Assembly (NCBI GenBank): GCA_021828865.1
Contig: JAJZCW010000003.1
Coordinates: forward strand, 1-64,000
DNA length: 64,000 nt
From: Bacillota bacterium
Lineage (GTDB): Bacteria; Bacillota; Bacilli; Alicyclobacillales; SLC66
Reading direction: 5' to 3'
Shown here: positions 1 to 8,734 of the stretch, piece after piece
How the letters are laid out: each line of letters opens with the position of its first letter
How positions within the stretch are numbered: position 1 is the first letter of the stretch
Position numbers and translations under genes: made by a program
Notes under the pieces: generated by a model
Told to the model about the DNA's origin: nothing
The model's input: only the letters and a program-made list of their open reading frames with translations
Database searches by the model: none

Positions 1-1
1 G

Positions 2-175
2 ACAGGACAACCTGTTCGTCTCTATACTAAAGGAATTTTTGCATTTTGGGGCACAAAAAATGGATCATACGATCAATTTGCAAAAAGGCTTGACAAATCC
101 GAATTTTCTTTATGCAAAGCTAGTGATTTACCATCATGCATAGTATCCCTTCTTCGTCACACTACTACAAATTAA
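2..175 (+). CDS. C-terminal end of an unknown protein (partial)
   Basis: An open frame runs from the left edge to a TAA at 173-175 and gives 57 residues beginning TGQPVRLYTKGIFAFWG. The start lies outside the window. Composition is mixed, with aromatic, basic and two Cys residues, and there is no hydrophobic segment. I do not recognise the family. An AT-rich gap follows before the next gene. Confidence 0.45.
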   Translation, partial: TGQPVRLYTKGIFAFWGTKNGSYDQFAKRLDKSEFSLCKASDLPSCIVSLLRHTTTN

Positions 176-460
176 TTTAATTCAAATATTCCAATTTTTA
201 AATAAGCGTATTTTTTTTACTAACACTACCCCATAATATAACATTGCTTTTTTGTTTGAAGACACTACCTTATTCTAGATAAATATTACAATTCATCGAA
301 CTTATTCATCTATGTTAAATATAAAGTAATGATAAAATGATATACTTTACCAAAAGCGTGGGATAAAATGGATCATATAAATTTTAATCACTTTTACTTT
401 TGTGTTTCATTCTACTCATTTTACCACATCGCAAAACTTTGATTAATTTGGTGAGAATAC

Positions 461-1603
461 ATGTTTAAATTCAGGAAAAAAGTATGGCTACCCATTATTG
501 GTGTGGCGATTCTCGGAATAGTCACACTGACCAGCACATTATGTCTACAAAAAATAGGGTTCTATTTATATCACCGAATGGTAATTCACTCATCCCAATA
601 TGAAATGTCTTTAGTTACACAAAACGATGTGGAACTCTTGAGTACATCCAATAACTCAATCATTAAGAATGACGTCCAATCCAAATTTCACTGGTTACTG
701 GCAAATACCGTTGATACGATGCCACGTTCTGAGTTATACTTGGCAATCAATGATCTCCAAAAACACGATTACACAGAAGCGACCACCCAGTTGACACGTT
801 ATCAACAGGATAATTTGCGACAAAAGAATAGCGACATTAAAACATTTAAGAATTACCTAATTTTATTTGACATCTTTATTATTATCGCAGTGTCTTTGAT
901 GATTGCCTTACTTGTCAGCGTGGGCTGGCTTGTGATTTCAGAAATAACAAAGAAAAACAAGGAGCTAGACGTTACACAAAATGTCACCGTAGAAACACTT
1001 GGTGCCTTAGCCGAATATCGGGATTTAGAAACAGGACACCATATCCATCGCACGAAAGAATATGTCAGATTGTTGGCCAAGCACTTACAATCTCATCCAC
1101 GCTTTCATCAATACTTAACGGATGAAATGATCGATAAATTATATAAATCAGCCCCTTTACACGATGTGGGGAAGGTGGGGGTGCCAGATCGTATCCTTTT
1201 AAAACCTGGTAAATTAACGGAGGAAGAGTTCGAAGCAATGAAAATGCATACTGTTTATGGAGATATGATTTTAAATCATGCAGTGTCTGCGTTAGGATCT
1301 TCCTCCTATTTGGCAGTGGCTCAGGAAATGGCTTTTACTCACCATGAGCGATGGGACGGTAAAGGATACCCACAAGGATTAAAAGAAGAGGAAATCCCCA
1401 TTTCAGGTCGATTGATGGCATTAGCCGATGTGTATGATGCCTTAATTAGTAAAAGAGTCTATAAAGCGGCAATGCCACATCATCAAGTGGTGGAATTAAT
1501 CCTACAAGAAAGTGGTAAAGCGTTTGACCCTGACATTACGAAAGCATTTTATGATGTAAAAGAGCAGTTTCTTGAGACTGCGAACAGACTACGTGATGAT
1601 TAA
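461..1603 (+). CDS. Membrane-anchored HD-GYP domain protein (probable c-di-GMP phosphodiesterase)
   Basis: The 380-residue protein has a membrane helix near residues 10-30, an extracytoplasmic stretch of about 100 residues, a second helix near 131-160 and a cytoplasmic HD-GYP domain. The metal-binding HD is H234-D235 (APLHDVGKVG), and the family signature HHERWDGKGYP ends with G302-Y303-P304. All hallmark motifs are present, so hydrolysis of cyclic di-GMP (to pGpG or GMP) at the inner face of the membrane is the expected role. The extracytoplasmic region could be a sensor but matches nothing I recognise. It stands alone on the plus strand with a weak GGTGAG ribosome site. A diguanylate cyclase gene about 22 kb away (23574-24269) could supply the opposing activity. 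Confidence 0.9.
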   Translation: MFKFRKKVWLPIIGVAILGIVTLTSTLCLQKIGFYLYHRMVIHSSQYEMSLVTQNDVELLSTSNNSIIKNDVQSKFHWLLANTVDTMPRSELYLAINDLQKHDYTEATTQLTRYQQDNLRQKNSDIKTFKNYLILFDIFIIIAVSLMIALLVSVGWLVISEITKKNKELDVTQNVTVETLGALAEYRDLETGHHIHRTKEYVRLLAKHLQSHPRFHQYLTDEMIDKLYKSAPLHDVGKVGVPDRILLKPGKLTEEEFEAMKMHTVYGDMILNHAVSALGSSSYLAVAQEMAFTHHERWDGKGYPQGLKEEEIPISGRLMALADVYDALISKRVYKAAMPHHQVVELILQESGKAFDPDITKAFYDVKEQFLETANRLRDD

Positions 1604-1908
1604 CGTAACGTCCAATATTCTACGATAAGTAACGTCACAAGTATCGTTTATTCAATGAAGCCAAAGTCATGAAATCTTCGCTAACACTAGCTTCTCTTTT
1701 ACTTTTACCTGAAACTCTCCATCAAGCTGATCAGTTAATATTTTGATGGTAACTATAAACATCTACTTGTTTTTGTTATCACTTAATTTATCCCATATTC
1801 TATATTATCAAACTAATCTACGACTAACATTAGAAGATTTTTTCTGGCTTTATTATGCAATTACATGTAAAATAATAGATGATTTAAATGTTAAAGGAGC
1901 GTGTCGAA
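1604..1908. other. Intergenic stretch without a recognised gene
   Basis: This is about 305 AT-rich bases between the HD-GYP gene and the next plus-strand gene. An open frame starting at 1743 overlaps the next gene in another frame and has no ribosome site. I see no terminator hairpin or RNA gene here. Confidence 0.5.
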
Positions 1909-2424
1909 TTGTACAAACTCTTTATTGGGATCAAAAATCACGGGGAATTTCATGGGTCTATGATGTCGCTCGGTAGCGATGACTTATATCCTAACCACTA
2001 TCATGCCTTTTATGATCTCATTAAACGAGAGGATATATCCCCATTGCGTGCCACTGCGGAGCATATTAATTGGGAACCGATCCCTGAGCTTCGCTATTAT
2101 TGTCAATCTGGTGGTTTTCTGTTGTTGTTGTTGCACCGAGGTATTAAACCACACTTTCAATATTTAAAAAAAACGCTCAAAAAACGCTTTTCCCACCTTG
2201 AAGAACACTATGATGTCAATAGTGATTTAAATGTTCTCTTTTCCAAACAAAATGGAGAACTGATGATGGATGCATATGATGAACATCATCTTTTTGAAGA
2301 AGGAAATTATCAAGAAGCGGTAATTTTTAATTTTGATGAGAACAAAATAGAGAGATATCAAACACCAGAAACGAAAGAATTACCATTACACGATTTTTTA
2401 CATTCAATCAGTAATAGGGATTAA
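1909..2424 (+). CDS. Hypothetical protein, 171 aa
   Basis: The best start is the TTG at 1909, because GGAG at 1896-1899 lies nine bases before it. The in-frame ATG at 1888 lies upstream of that site. The protein is soluble, acidic toward the C-terminus, and rich in His and aromatic residues, with one short hydrophobic run (GGFLLLLL). It has no signal peptide and no family motif I recognise. A clear intrinsic terminator follows at 2469-2507, so it appears to be transcribed alone. Confidence 0.7.
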   Translation: MYKLFIGIKNHGEFHGSMMSLGSDDLYPNHYHAFYDLIKREDISPLRATAEHINWEPIPELRYYCQSGGFLLLLLHRGIKPHFQYLKKTLKKRFSHLEEHYDVNSDLNVLFSKQNGELMMDAYDEHHLFEEGNYQEAVIFNFDENKIERYQTPETKELPLHDFLHSISNRD

Positions 2425-2468
2425 AATAACTTAGCTTTTTAACTGAATTTTGAAGATTGATTTGCTGA

Positions 2469-2507
2469 AAAATCGGATGGCACGCCAAAAACTTGCTATC
2501 CGATTTT
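2469..2507 (+). terminator. Intrinsic terminator after the 1909-2424 gene
   Basis: AAAATCGGAT at 2469-2478 pairs with ATCCGATTTT at 2498-2507, and the stem extends inward by GCA/TGC after one mismatch. A-rich and T-rich ends on the two sides would allow it to work in either direction. Confidence 0.75.
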
Positions 2508-2746
2508 ATAATTGAATCATATTCTCAGATGTTTATCTATTATGCAGATTTTATTGACCGATTGCTGACGAAATTGCCTGTCTCATGATTACCCACCACT
2601 CTGTCCATCTCCTATACAGTAACGTCCGCTAATCGTGGGAATCTAATGATTACAGCGGTCAGTTAGGCTATCAACTTTTGGACATCCATGAATAGCAATA
2701 AGTGGACAATGATCTCGTCCCCTAAACCGTAACCCTATTCCTAAAA

Positions 2747-3457
2747 TTAAACACCCCATTTTAATTTTTCCTCTGCAGAGAGTCGATTGACAATATCCGA
2801 TTCAACAGTCAGTCCATGTGTAAGTTCTGCTGGGACAGACTCCAAATCCTGGCACCGCAATATCGCATCAATACATTTCCGTGAACCACCAACATATGTC
2901 CAGTACAGATCGATATCCGTAGCGACACACCAGGATTTGTCTTCAGGAAACCAATAGTCAGGTGGCTCCCAATGATGTTCTGGGATCTCCCGATCACGTA
3001 TATCATCAATATCACCTCGAAACAGGTAATAATGACGATGAGAACATTCAACCGTGAATTGAGAGGATCGGGGAAGATCACCGTGCCCTTCCCAAACCAA
3101 ATACCACATTTTATTTGACGTTTCCGTAAAGGGACTAAGTAACTGTGCCAAAGCTTTCACTTGATCCCTGGGCAAATAATTGGGAACCTGCCCATTCCAC
3201 GGTCTGGGAGAAAGGATTCTACCAAGCACAGGGGTCGCAATTGCCTCAAATTGCATGGCTGGATGGTAGACACGTCCCGACCATTTAGCAATGTCCTTCC
3301 AAGTCACATTTCCAGAATCAGTGCTTGCAGGATGCAGAATCCGAGCATAGGCTTCATAATTTGGCGGCATGACTGAGCCAGCAACATGATTTTCAAAAGG
3401 GTAGATACTGTTTACGAGCCAATCAGCGATGCCAATCTCATCAGTGGGTATGATCAT
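2747..3457 (-). CDS. Hypothetical soluble protein, 236 aa
   Basis: The protein starts MIIPTDEIGIADWLVNSIYP, with GGAGG eleven bases before the ATG. It has no signal peptide or membrane segment. It is rich in Trp, Tyr and His, with a recurring WxPPDYWFPEDKSWC-type aromatic stretch near residue 165-180 and a conserved-looking SRKCIDAIL segment. It reads like one of the single-domain conserved hypotheticals found in Bacilli and actinobacteria, but I cannot assign a function. Gaps on both sides suggest a single-gene transcript. Confidence 0.75.
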   Translation of the reverse strand: MIIPTDEIGIADWLVNSIYPFENHVAGSVMPPNYEAYARILHPASTDSGNVTWKDIAKWSGRVYHPAMQFEAIATPVLGRILSPRPWNGQVPNYLPRDQVKALAQLLSPFTETSNKMWYLVWEGHGDLPRSSQFTVECSHRHYYLFRGDIDDIRDREIPEHHWEPPDYWFPEDKSWCVATDIDLYWTYVGGSRKCIDAILRCQDLESVPAELTHGLTVESDIVNRLSAEEKLKWGV

Positions 3458-3585
3458 AAATCACAATGCCTCCATAGTAATTAACAAAGAATCCAAATAT
3501 CTTAGGTCATATAATCCATCGCTATCTCTATTAGGAAATCAATATCATCTATGCACACAATACAAACCCAAGTCGATATTCAAAG

Positions 3586-3990
3586 TTACCTCTTTTCCTT
3601 AGCAAGGATGGCACCTTCGGTTACCCTCTGGATTTGCCACGTTTGGTTATTATTCATTGATGGAGTAAGCCATAACGTAATGGAGTGCCCATTACCAAAT
3701 GTGACGACCTCATAATTATTCAATGTTGATCCAGCATTCGATTTCGTTCCGACTCCAATATATTTTCGGACAGATGTTAAATCAGCATTGGTGAAATGTT
3801 TTCGTTGTGGTGATGTCATCAGTTCTTGAACACTATACAAATTGCCGCTATCTATCGCTTGCGTGAACATTAGTGCAACATTGGTGGGGCTGTTCGCACT
3901 GATTTCATTTCTCTCAGGCTTACTCGTAACAAAATAAAAACCAGCAACTCCTATGATGATACCTAGTGCCATCCACAAAATGTTTCTCAA
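3586..3990 (-). CDS. Membrane-anchored hypothetical protein, 134 aa
   Basis: The likely start is TTG at 3990, with AGGTGA seven bases upstream. The TTG six bases earlier sits too close to that site. An N-terminal helix (about residues 3-22, IL..ILWMALGIIIGVAGFYFV) anchors an exported domain of about 110 residues. The domain contains an SVQELMTSPQRKHF segment and ends in a basic tail. The fold could be NTF2-like, given the pattern of helices followed by strands (YEVVTFGNGHSITLWL), but this is only a guess. No enzymatic motif is visible. Confidence 0.65.
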   Translation of the reverse strand: MRNILWMALGIIIGVAGFYFVTSKPERNEISANSPTNVALMFTQAIDSGNLYSVQELMTSPQRKHFTNADLTSVRKYIGVGTKSNAGSTLNNYEVVTFGNGHSITLWLTPSMNNNQTWQIQRVTEGAILAKEKR

Positions 3991-4177
3991 AATCAATCAC
4001 CTATCTTTCTTCACCATGGACAATACCATTCGCAAAACATTACACTTTCAAATTTATATCTATAGGCTCTTATTGTACTAATTGCTGGTTACATATACGA
4101 CTTTAACAATTATCTGGATGAAATCGTTTGTGTCATTATGGCTCTCATGAAATGAACAATTGTCGGAGTAAATAATG

Positions 4178-4411
4178 TCAATGCGGAATGAGCATCACAA
4201 TCAATAGTCCTGGAACTAAAAAAATAACTAAAGCGATTGCTATTAGTATGAGAAAGGCCAAAAAATACTTTTTGACACTTTTCTTACGCATTTTGAAATA
4301 GAGTCCTACGACTAAAATGATGATTCCTATAAGAGCCAATGCATAAGGTAAATATATCCACGCGATAAACATTGCCTGTACTAACCCATGCACGTTCTTA
4401 TAGGTGTTCAC
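4178..4411 (-). CDS. Small two-helix membrane protein, 77 aa
   Basis: The GTG at 4411 follows GAGGTG by six bases and is preferred over the ATG at 4450, which has no ribosome site. The product has two hydrophobic segments (around YALALIGIIILVVGLYF and FLAFLILIAIALVIFLV) joined by a short basic loop (KMRKKSVKK). The positive loop predicts that the loop is cytoplasmic. Function unknown. Confidence 0.6.
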   Translation of the reverse strand: MNTYKNVHGLVQAMFIAWIYLPYALALIGIIILVVGLYFKMRKKSVKKYFLAFLILIAIALVIFLVPGLLIVMLIPH

Positions 4412-4612
4412 GTTGTTCACCTCATTCGAAATATATCTCGTATATTTCATATAATTTAAAAAAATATTTCTACTAAGCTTGCAAGATTTTAACCGTGATG
4501 ATGTTTGCTTGTCTTAGTATATCCCACAGAATCGGCCTTTTAGCTTTATACGATGACAAGTTTTTATACCTCATAAAAAATATATTATTTCAACTATTCA
4601 TCAATGAAAATA

Positions 4613-4867
4613 TTAATCCTCAATCACTTTTACTTGTTTTGCCAACCGACGTGACGAATCGGATATGAGAGGATTCTCAACGAGTTCAAACGACACTTTC
4701 TGACCTTGCCTGAGAAATCGAAATCCATTGTGAAACCGTAAAGAATTGTCTTGAATCTCTGAAAAATGGACAAATATATGGTCTCCATCTCGACCTTCTA
4801 ACATAATTCGACCATATCCTTTGTCCTCTTTGTACCATTTCACTATTCCCCACCGTCTATTTCCCAC
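4613..4867 (-). CDS. Cold-shock-domain protein, 84 aa
   Basis: The GTG at 4867 has GGGGTG five bases before it. The sequence has the order expected for a cold-shock domain: GIVKWYKEDKGYGRI (RNP1 region, here KGYGRI in place of the usual KGFGFI) followed by DHIFVHFSEI (RNP2 region). It is longer than CspA-type proteins (about 66 residues) because of an insertion before the last strands and a basic C-terminus. Single-stranded nucleic acid binding is expected from the family. The divergent RNP1 means it is not one of the standard abundant Csp proteins. Confidence 0.85.
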   Translation of the reverse strand: MGNRRWGIVKWYKEDKGYGRIMLEGRDGDHIFVHFSEIQDNSLRFHNGFRFLRQGQKVSFELVENPLISDSSRRLAKQVKVIED

Positions 4868-4912
4868 ATGAACACCCCGAATCTGACAACTTGATTTTCA
4901 GGACACTGGATT

Positions 4913-5272
4913 TCAAAATAGTGGTTTGCCTGGTGGACTGAAGTATTGTAAAACTGAAATTAAAGTCCCCGTTCTGGCGTCTTCTACTACTTCTGCATTG
5001 ATGATTGCTCCACCAGGTTTCGGTTGATAAATCATAGTGGTAAAATAAACACGTTCCGTGCTTATAAATCTACCATCATTGTACCAACCTAACGATGACC
5101 CCATAGCAAAATTTCTATACGGAGGTTCATATCCCATATACTTCAATTGTTCCTTTGCAGTAGCCATCGCTTGCATTGTTGAGATCAGGGGACGAGTGGA
5201 TAAACAAAAAAACACCCCACCAATGATCATTACTATCAATATCATTCCTATTGCCCACCAAATACGCTTCAT
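4913..5272 (-). CDS. Membrane-anchored hypothetical protein, 119 aa
   Basis: An N-terminal helix (residues 3-24, IWWAIGMILIVMIIGGVFFCL) is followed by a small exported domain of about 90 residues. The domain starts with a helix (QAMATAKEQLKYMGY) and then strand-like segments. The layout resembles small PepSY-like or YpmB-like anchored proteins, but I see no diagnostic motif. GAGG lies about nine bases before the ATG. It lies 46 bases downstream of the cold-shock gene's start on the same strand, and they may be transcribed together. Confidence 0.65.
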   Translation of the reverse strand: MKRIWWAIGMILIVMIIGGVFFCLSTRPLISTMQAMATAKEQLKYMGYEPPYRNFAMGSSLGWYNDGRFISTERVYFTTMIYQPKPGGAIINAEVVEDARTGTLISVLQYFSPPGKPLF

Positions 5273-5328
5273 TATCTAGCGCCTCGCTCAATTAAAATTA
5301 TACTCACTTACTAATTATTCCCTCATTA

Positions 5329-5489
5329 TTACGTTGCTTGATTCCCCACTTTGATGGTAACCTTACCATTTTGGTTTGTGTGTTGAACCCATTGAATTGG
5401 CTTATAAGTAAAAGTTAAACCTTTTTTGTTTTAGAGTCTAATTCACCACAAATTCCAATCAAATCCTGAAATATTTTACTGTGATTCAT
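5329..5489 (-). pseudogene. Frameshifted small gene
   Basis: From an ATG at 5489 the frame reads MNHSKIFQDLIGICGELDSKTKK, then meets a stop just after a run of six T on the plus strand (5422-5427). Shifting frame at this run gives a further 32 or so residues (GLTFTYKPIQWVQHTNQNGK...) to a TAA at 5329. Both halves look protein-like, so I read this as one small gene of about 53 codons broken by a one-base slip. Sequencing error at the homopolymer is possible. Family unknown. Confidence 0.4.
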
Positions 5490-5542
5490 GAGTACCAACT
5501 CATTTTTACAACCTAATCATTCATAGTAAATTTACCCTCAAA

Positions 5543-6061
5543 TTATCTTCCGTTCCTCACAATAGGCAAGATTTTTGCCATATAATATTCATCGACATAC
5601 TTACCATCCACAATCATTGAATCTCTAGCAATCCCTTCGATAGAAAACCCCATTTTTTTGTACAGTGCTAACCCTATCTCGTTATGTGCCATAACCGTCA
5701 ACTCCATACGATGAATCCCTACCTGAATAGACCATTTTTCCAGTTCATGAAATAATTCTGTCCCGATGCCTCTTCCTACATAAGCCTGTACAATTCCAAC
5801 AACAATATGAACCCTGTGTTTAATTCTTTGGACATTACCACCATATGCGCCTAAATAGCCAACGAGTTCTCCGTTATCCTCAGCGACAAAGATCATACTG
5901 TTTTCATTTGCTAATAGAGATTGAATTCTATTTTCCTGTTCATCAACAGTTAATGTGCGTTCATCAGGCTCATACAACATGAATTTTGTTTCTCGATCTA
6001 GTTTTTTACAAAGATCAAGATAATTTCGAGAGTCATTCCCCGTAATTGCACGAATCTTCAT
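5543..6061 (-). CDS. GNAT-family N-acetyltransferase
   Basis: The 172-residue protein has the GNAT layout. A central strand (MIFVAEDNGELVGYLGAYGG) is followed by the acetyl-CoA loop motif A (VGIVQAYVGRGIGTELFHELEKW, with the R/QxxGxG/A-type turn as GRGIG), then ELTVMAHNEIGLALYKKMGFSIEG (motif B, with the N...ALYKKxGF signature). The family moves an acetyl group from acetyl-CoA to an amine; the RimI-like or YhhY-like C-terminus does not reveal the substrate. GAGG is about nine bases before the ATG. It is one of three GNAT genes in the first 10 kb. Confidence 0.9.
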   Translation of the reverse strand: MKIRAITGNDSRNYLDLCKKLDRETKFMLYEPDERTLTVDEQENRIQSLLANENSMIFVAEDNGELVGYLGAYGGNVQRIKHRVHIVVGIVQAYVGRGIGTELFHELEKWSIQVGIHRMELTVMAHNEIGLALYKKMGFSIEGIARDSMIVDGKYVDEYYMAKILPIVRNGR

Positions 6062-6143
6062 TATGTGAATACCTCATTTCATACCATCAATGATCATGTA
6101 TATATGATTACACTTTTGTTCATCAATCCGCATTAACAGTTCC

Positions 6144-6635
6144 TCAACTTTCCACATTCTTTTGTTCCTGCGGACTCATCCCATGAATAACCTCATTTAT
6201 CGCTTGTTGAAATTGCGATGCGCGTATCGATCCAAATTTCACTTTCCCTAATAGTGCAAAGCTTTTATTTAAAACGCGGATCATATAGACATCATGTTTT
6301 CTGACCGTAATACTAGATGGTTCATTGCCTAAGAGATTACTCATTGCCCGATCATAATAATTCACCAATCCACCTACATAATAAATCCCTTGCATTCCAT
6401 CAATGGAAGATCGCAAATAAGCCACGCCTTCATTGCCAAGAACAGACGCTCTCTTTATGTTTCCTTCTTGCAAGAGATGATCTGCTTGATTCATTAATCC
6501 GATTCCTGTCAGAAAATTTGCTTGTGTGTTCATTTTATATATTTGATTCAATTGATAGTTTTTCCATCCAAAATAAATGGAAATGATCAGCAATACAATT
6601 AGAGCAGTAATTACCCATTTTGCAGACTTCTGCAA
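6144..6635 (-). CDS. Membrane-anchored hypothetical protein, 163 aa
   Basis: AAAGG lies ten bases before the TTG at 6635, and the GTG nine bases upstream is almost on top of the site, so TTG is preferred. Residues about 8-26 (WVITALIVLLIISIYFGW) form one membrane helix. The rest is helical, with a MNQADHLLQEGNIKRASVLGNEGVAYLR segment suggestive of a TPR-like or helical bundle. It ends with a short polar tail. Function unknown. Confidence 0.65.
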   Translation of the reverse strand: MQKSAKWVITALIVLLIISIYFGWKNYQLNQIYKMNTQANFLTGIGLMNQADHLLQEGNIKRASVLGNEGVAYLRSSIDGMQGIYYVGGLVNYYDRAMSNLLGNEPSSITVRKHDVYMIRVLNKSFALLGKVKFGSIRASQFQQAINEVIHGMSPQEQKNVES

Positions 6636-6781
6636 TATCGTCACGCCTTTACGAACATTTTATCAACACATGGATGTTATTTCATTTTATCCCATGTTAC
6701 GAATTGATGCTATACTAAAGGATGTCAAGTATACGATGGTCAATATAGATTTGATCACTATGATAATTGGGGGTGTTTTGA

Positions 6782-7072
6782 ATGAACGAAGATGGCCCTT
6801 TGAAAAAAACGGTAACCCTTACCAAGTCTTCACCACATCCTTATGAAGACTCATCCTTGCACACATCACAACCTGAACCATCCACCCTCAATGAGCGAGA
6901 GCCATTCAATGATGTGATCAAACATGGAGATCTTGTGGTAGGCTATAAACGGAACCGAACTCTTGACGATTATCCTCGCCTTCTTCGTCCGTTTGTCAAA
7001 CTTGCGGCGATTGCAGGGGTGGTGTTACTGGTCGGATCACTGCTTTGGAGTGTATGGATTTCAATACGTTGA
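6782..7072 (+). CDS. Hypothetical tail-anchored protein, 96 aa
   Basis: GGGGGTG precedes the ATG by six bases. The first 65 residues are polar and rich in Pro, Ser, Thr and His. The C-terminal 25 residues form a membrane helix (FVKLAAIAGVVLLVGSLLWSVWI) followed by a short basic end. A polar N-terminal domain with a single C-terminal helix suggests a tail-anchored protein facing the cytoplasm. Not recognised. Confidence 0.65.
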   Translation: MNEDGPLKKTVTLTKSSPHPYEDSSLHTSQPEPSTLNEREPFNDVIKHGDLVVGYKRNRTLDDYPRLLRPFVKLAAIAGVVLLVGSLLWSVWISIR

Positions 7073-7218
7073 AGAGAAGGCAACAGAAGGGATTAGGTAG
7101 ATAGTTGTAAAAAAACACAAAAACATTGATTAAATTATTTTCAAGTAATTTTATAAATGTTAAATTTTGAAATAAAATTAATCAAAAAATAATTCACCAA
7201 CAGTTAAATAGCTTATTA

Positions 7219-7821
7219 CTAATGTAAGAGTGACAATACCCCGAATAATATTGTTAAAACTGATCCTATTACTGCAAGAGGATTTGCCCACTTGCTTAAT
7301 CTCTCTGTTTTATCTAATTGTTCTATTCGAAGCTGTATTGAAGTCGACATTTCATTAAGTTTTCGTTTAATTGCATCCTTTTCGTCTTTTTCTAAAAAAA
7401 CTAATATATCGATCATAATATTTCTTTCAGTTTGTGGCAATCCCGAAAATGGTGACAATTCGTCATTTTGTCGAATAAAATTATCTATCTTATTTTTCCA
7501 TTCGACAATCCTTTCTTTGTAACTAATTATATTATCTTTATAATACATTTCGACTGCAAATTCACGTAATAGCCTACTTAATTTAAACCTATATGTATCA
7601 TTCGCTGATGTTACACCAAACGAACCTTTATATAAATTATAGACATCATCGAGCGATTGAATCGTCTGTAACTCCAATGCGTTAGATAATATTATATAAA
7701 ATTTTTCTTTGTTTTTATTGTTTTTTATGTTAGAGTACCTTGCCAATAAAATTATTGTTATTATTAGAATGATATAGAATGACACTATGGCTGATACAAT
7801 AATCTGTACGGTTTGATCCAT
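7219..7821 (-). CDS. Hypothetical protein with terminal membrane helices, 200 aa
   Basis: The protein has an N-terminal helix (residues 5-27, TVQIIVSAIVSFYIILIITIILL), a soluble helical middle rich in Lys, Glu and Asn, and a C-terminal helix (about 180-200, ANPLAVIGSVLTILFGVLSLL). GGGGAAG lies before the ATG. Base composition here is clearly more AT-rich than the neighbours, with AAA/AAT/ATA-heavy codon use, which suggests recent acquisition. It sits next to a truncated HAD gene (7991-8149). The architecture is reminiscent of membrane proteins in small defence or toxin modules, but this is speculative. Confidence 0.65.
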   Translation of the reverse strand: MDQTVQIIVSAIVSFYIILIITIILLARYSNIKNNKNKEKFYIILSNALELQTIQSLDDVYNLYKGSFGVTSANDTYRFKLSRLLREFAVEMYYKDNIISYKERIVEWKNKIDNFIRQNDELSPFSGLPQTERNIMIDILVFLEKDEKDAIKRKLNEMSTSIQLRIEQLDKTERLSKWANPLAVIGSVLTILFGVLSLLH

Positions 7822-7990
7822 ATAAAATTCTTCCCCACCATTTAATTATTAAGATGTCATGCTTACGAATATCGGTGTTTATTTGTTGAGATTTTTGACT
7901 TTTACATGTTTTTTCCTTCATATATTAAATCATGCAAATTTTCACATTTTTATTCTTTATAAGCTTTCTCGCTAAATTTAGTATACCGTA

Positions 7991-8149
7991 TTATCCCAAA
8001 ATACACAGTAAGATATATTCATAGATCTTCTTTGAGAATTGAAATTTAGACTTCGCCTCGATTTGGCTGAGTACCAGTTGCTTGACTTGAGCGTGGATAG
8101 GCTCATAATTGATGATCACACCATCCATGTCGAAAATAACTGCTATCAA
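7991..8149 (-). pseudogene. Truncated HAD-superfamily hydrolase, N-terminal remnant
   Basis: A TTG at 8149 with GGAGATGG just upstream opens a 52-codon frame that begins with LIAVIFDMDGVIINYEPIH. This is the HAD motif I, with the nucleophile Asp and the +2 acid (DMDG), as in beta-phosphoglucomutase-like phosphatases. After about 33 residues the similarity stops and the reading ends at a TAA (7991) in AT-rich DNA, so the cap and motifs II-IV are missing. It lies 27 bases behind the isochorismatase-family gene and was probably its operon partner before an AT-rich insertion replaced the rest. Confidence 0.7.
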
Positions 8150-8176
8150 CGAACCATCTCCTCTAATTCCCTTACG

Positions 8177-8701
8177 TTAGAATACAATGTTGGCTGATTC
8201 CTCGACCTCTGCAAACCAACGGAGTGTGTCATTGTGATGTGCAATGATTTGGCGAGCGGTCAACTCTCCTCGATTCCAGGTACTGTGGGCGTCTTGAATT
8301 AGATTCACGTTGTATCCCATACTGAACGCGCGTCGACAAGTGGTATCTACGCATACCTCAGTTTGAATTCCCGCTAAAAATAATCTATTTATCCCTTTGT
8401 CCAAAAGTATCTGATGCAATTTTGTCTGATGAAACGCATCAGGCGTATTTTTAGGGATAATGACATCACCTTCTATTCGGGACAGTTCAGGATGAATTGC
8501 CCACCCAGCTGTCCTAGGTTCCAATAAATCTCCTGGCTCCCCATTGTGTTGCACATAAATGACAGTCACGCCTTTTTGACGAGCATTAGAGATTAGCGTT
8601 TTGATCGTGTTAAGCAAATTGTCCCCAACATAAACGGGATCTGATTCATCAAACATGCCCACTTGAACATCTATAACCATGAGCGCTTTATCTGCGTTCA
8701 T
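8177..8701 (-). CDS. Isochorismatase-family cysteine hydrolase
   Basis: The 174-residue protein has the catalytic triad of the family: D11 (ALMVIDVQ), K84 (VIIPKNTPDAF) and C117 (GIQTEVCVDTT). Length and order match stand-alone amidohydrolases such as nicotinamidase-like or YecD-like proteins. The short form without a metal-binding His set argues against a true nicotinamidase. The reaction is probably hydrolysis of an amide or vinyl ether via a Cys adduct in the cytoplasm; the substrate is unknown. GGAGG lies seven bases before the ATG. A truncated HAD gene follows in the same operon. Confidence 0.9.
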   Translation of the reverse strand: MNADKALMVIDVQVGMFDESDPVYVGDNLLNTIKTLISNARQKGVTVIYVQHNGEPGDLLEPRTAGWAIHPELSRIEGDVIIPKNTPDAFHQTKLHQILLDKGINRLFLAGIQTEVCVDTTCRRAFSMGYNVNLIQDAHSTWNRGELTARQIIAHHNDTLRWFAEVEESANIVF

Positions 8702-8734
8702 AAGATCAACCTCCGTCTCAATATTTTAAAGTTC

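Noticed and set aside
1743..1976. Plus-strand frame of 77 codons
   Set aside because: It overlaps the 1909-2424 gene in another frame and has no ribosome site.
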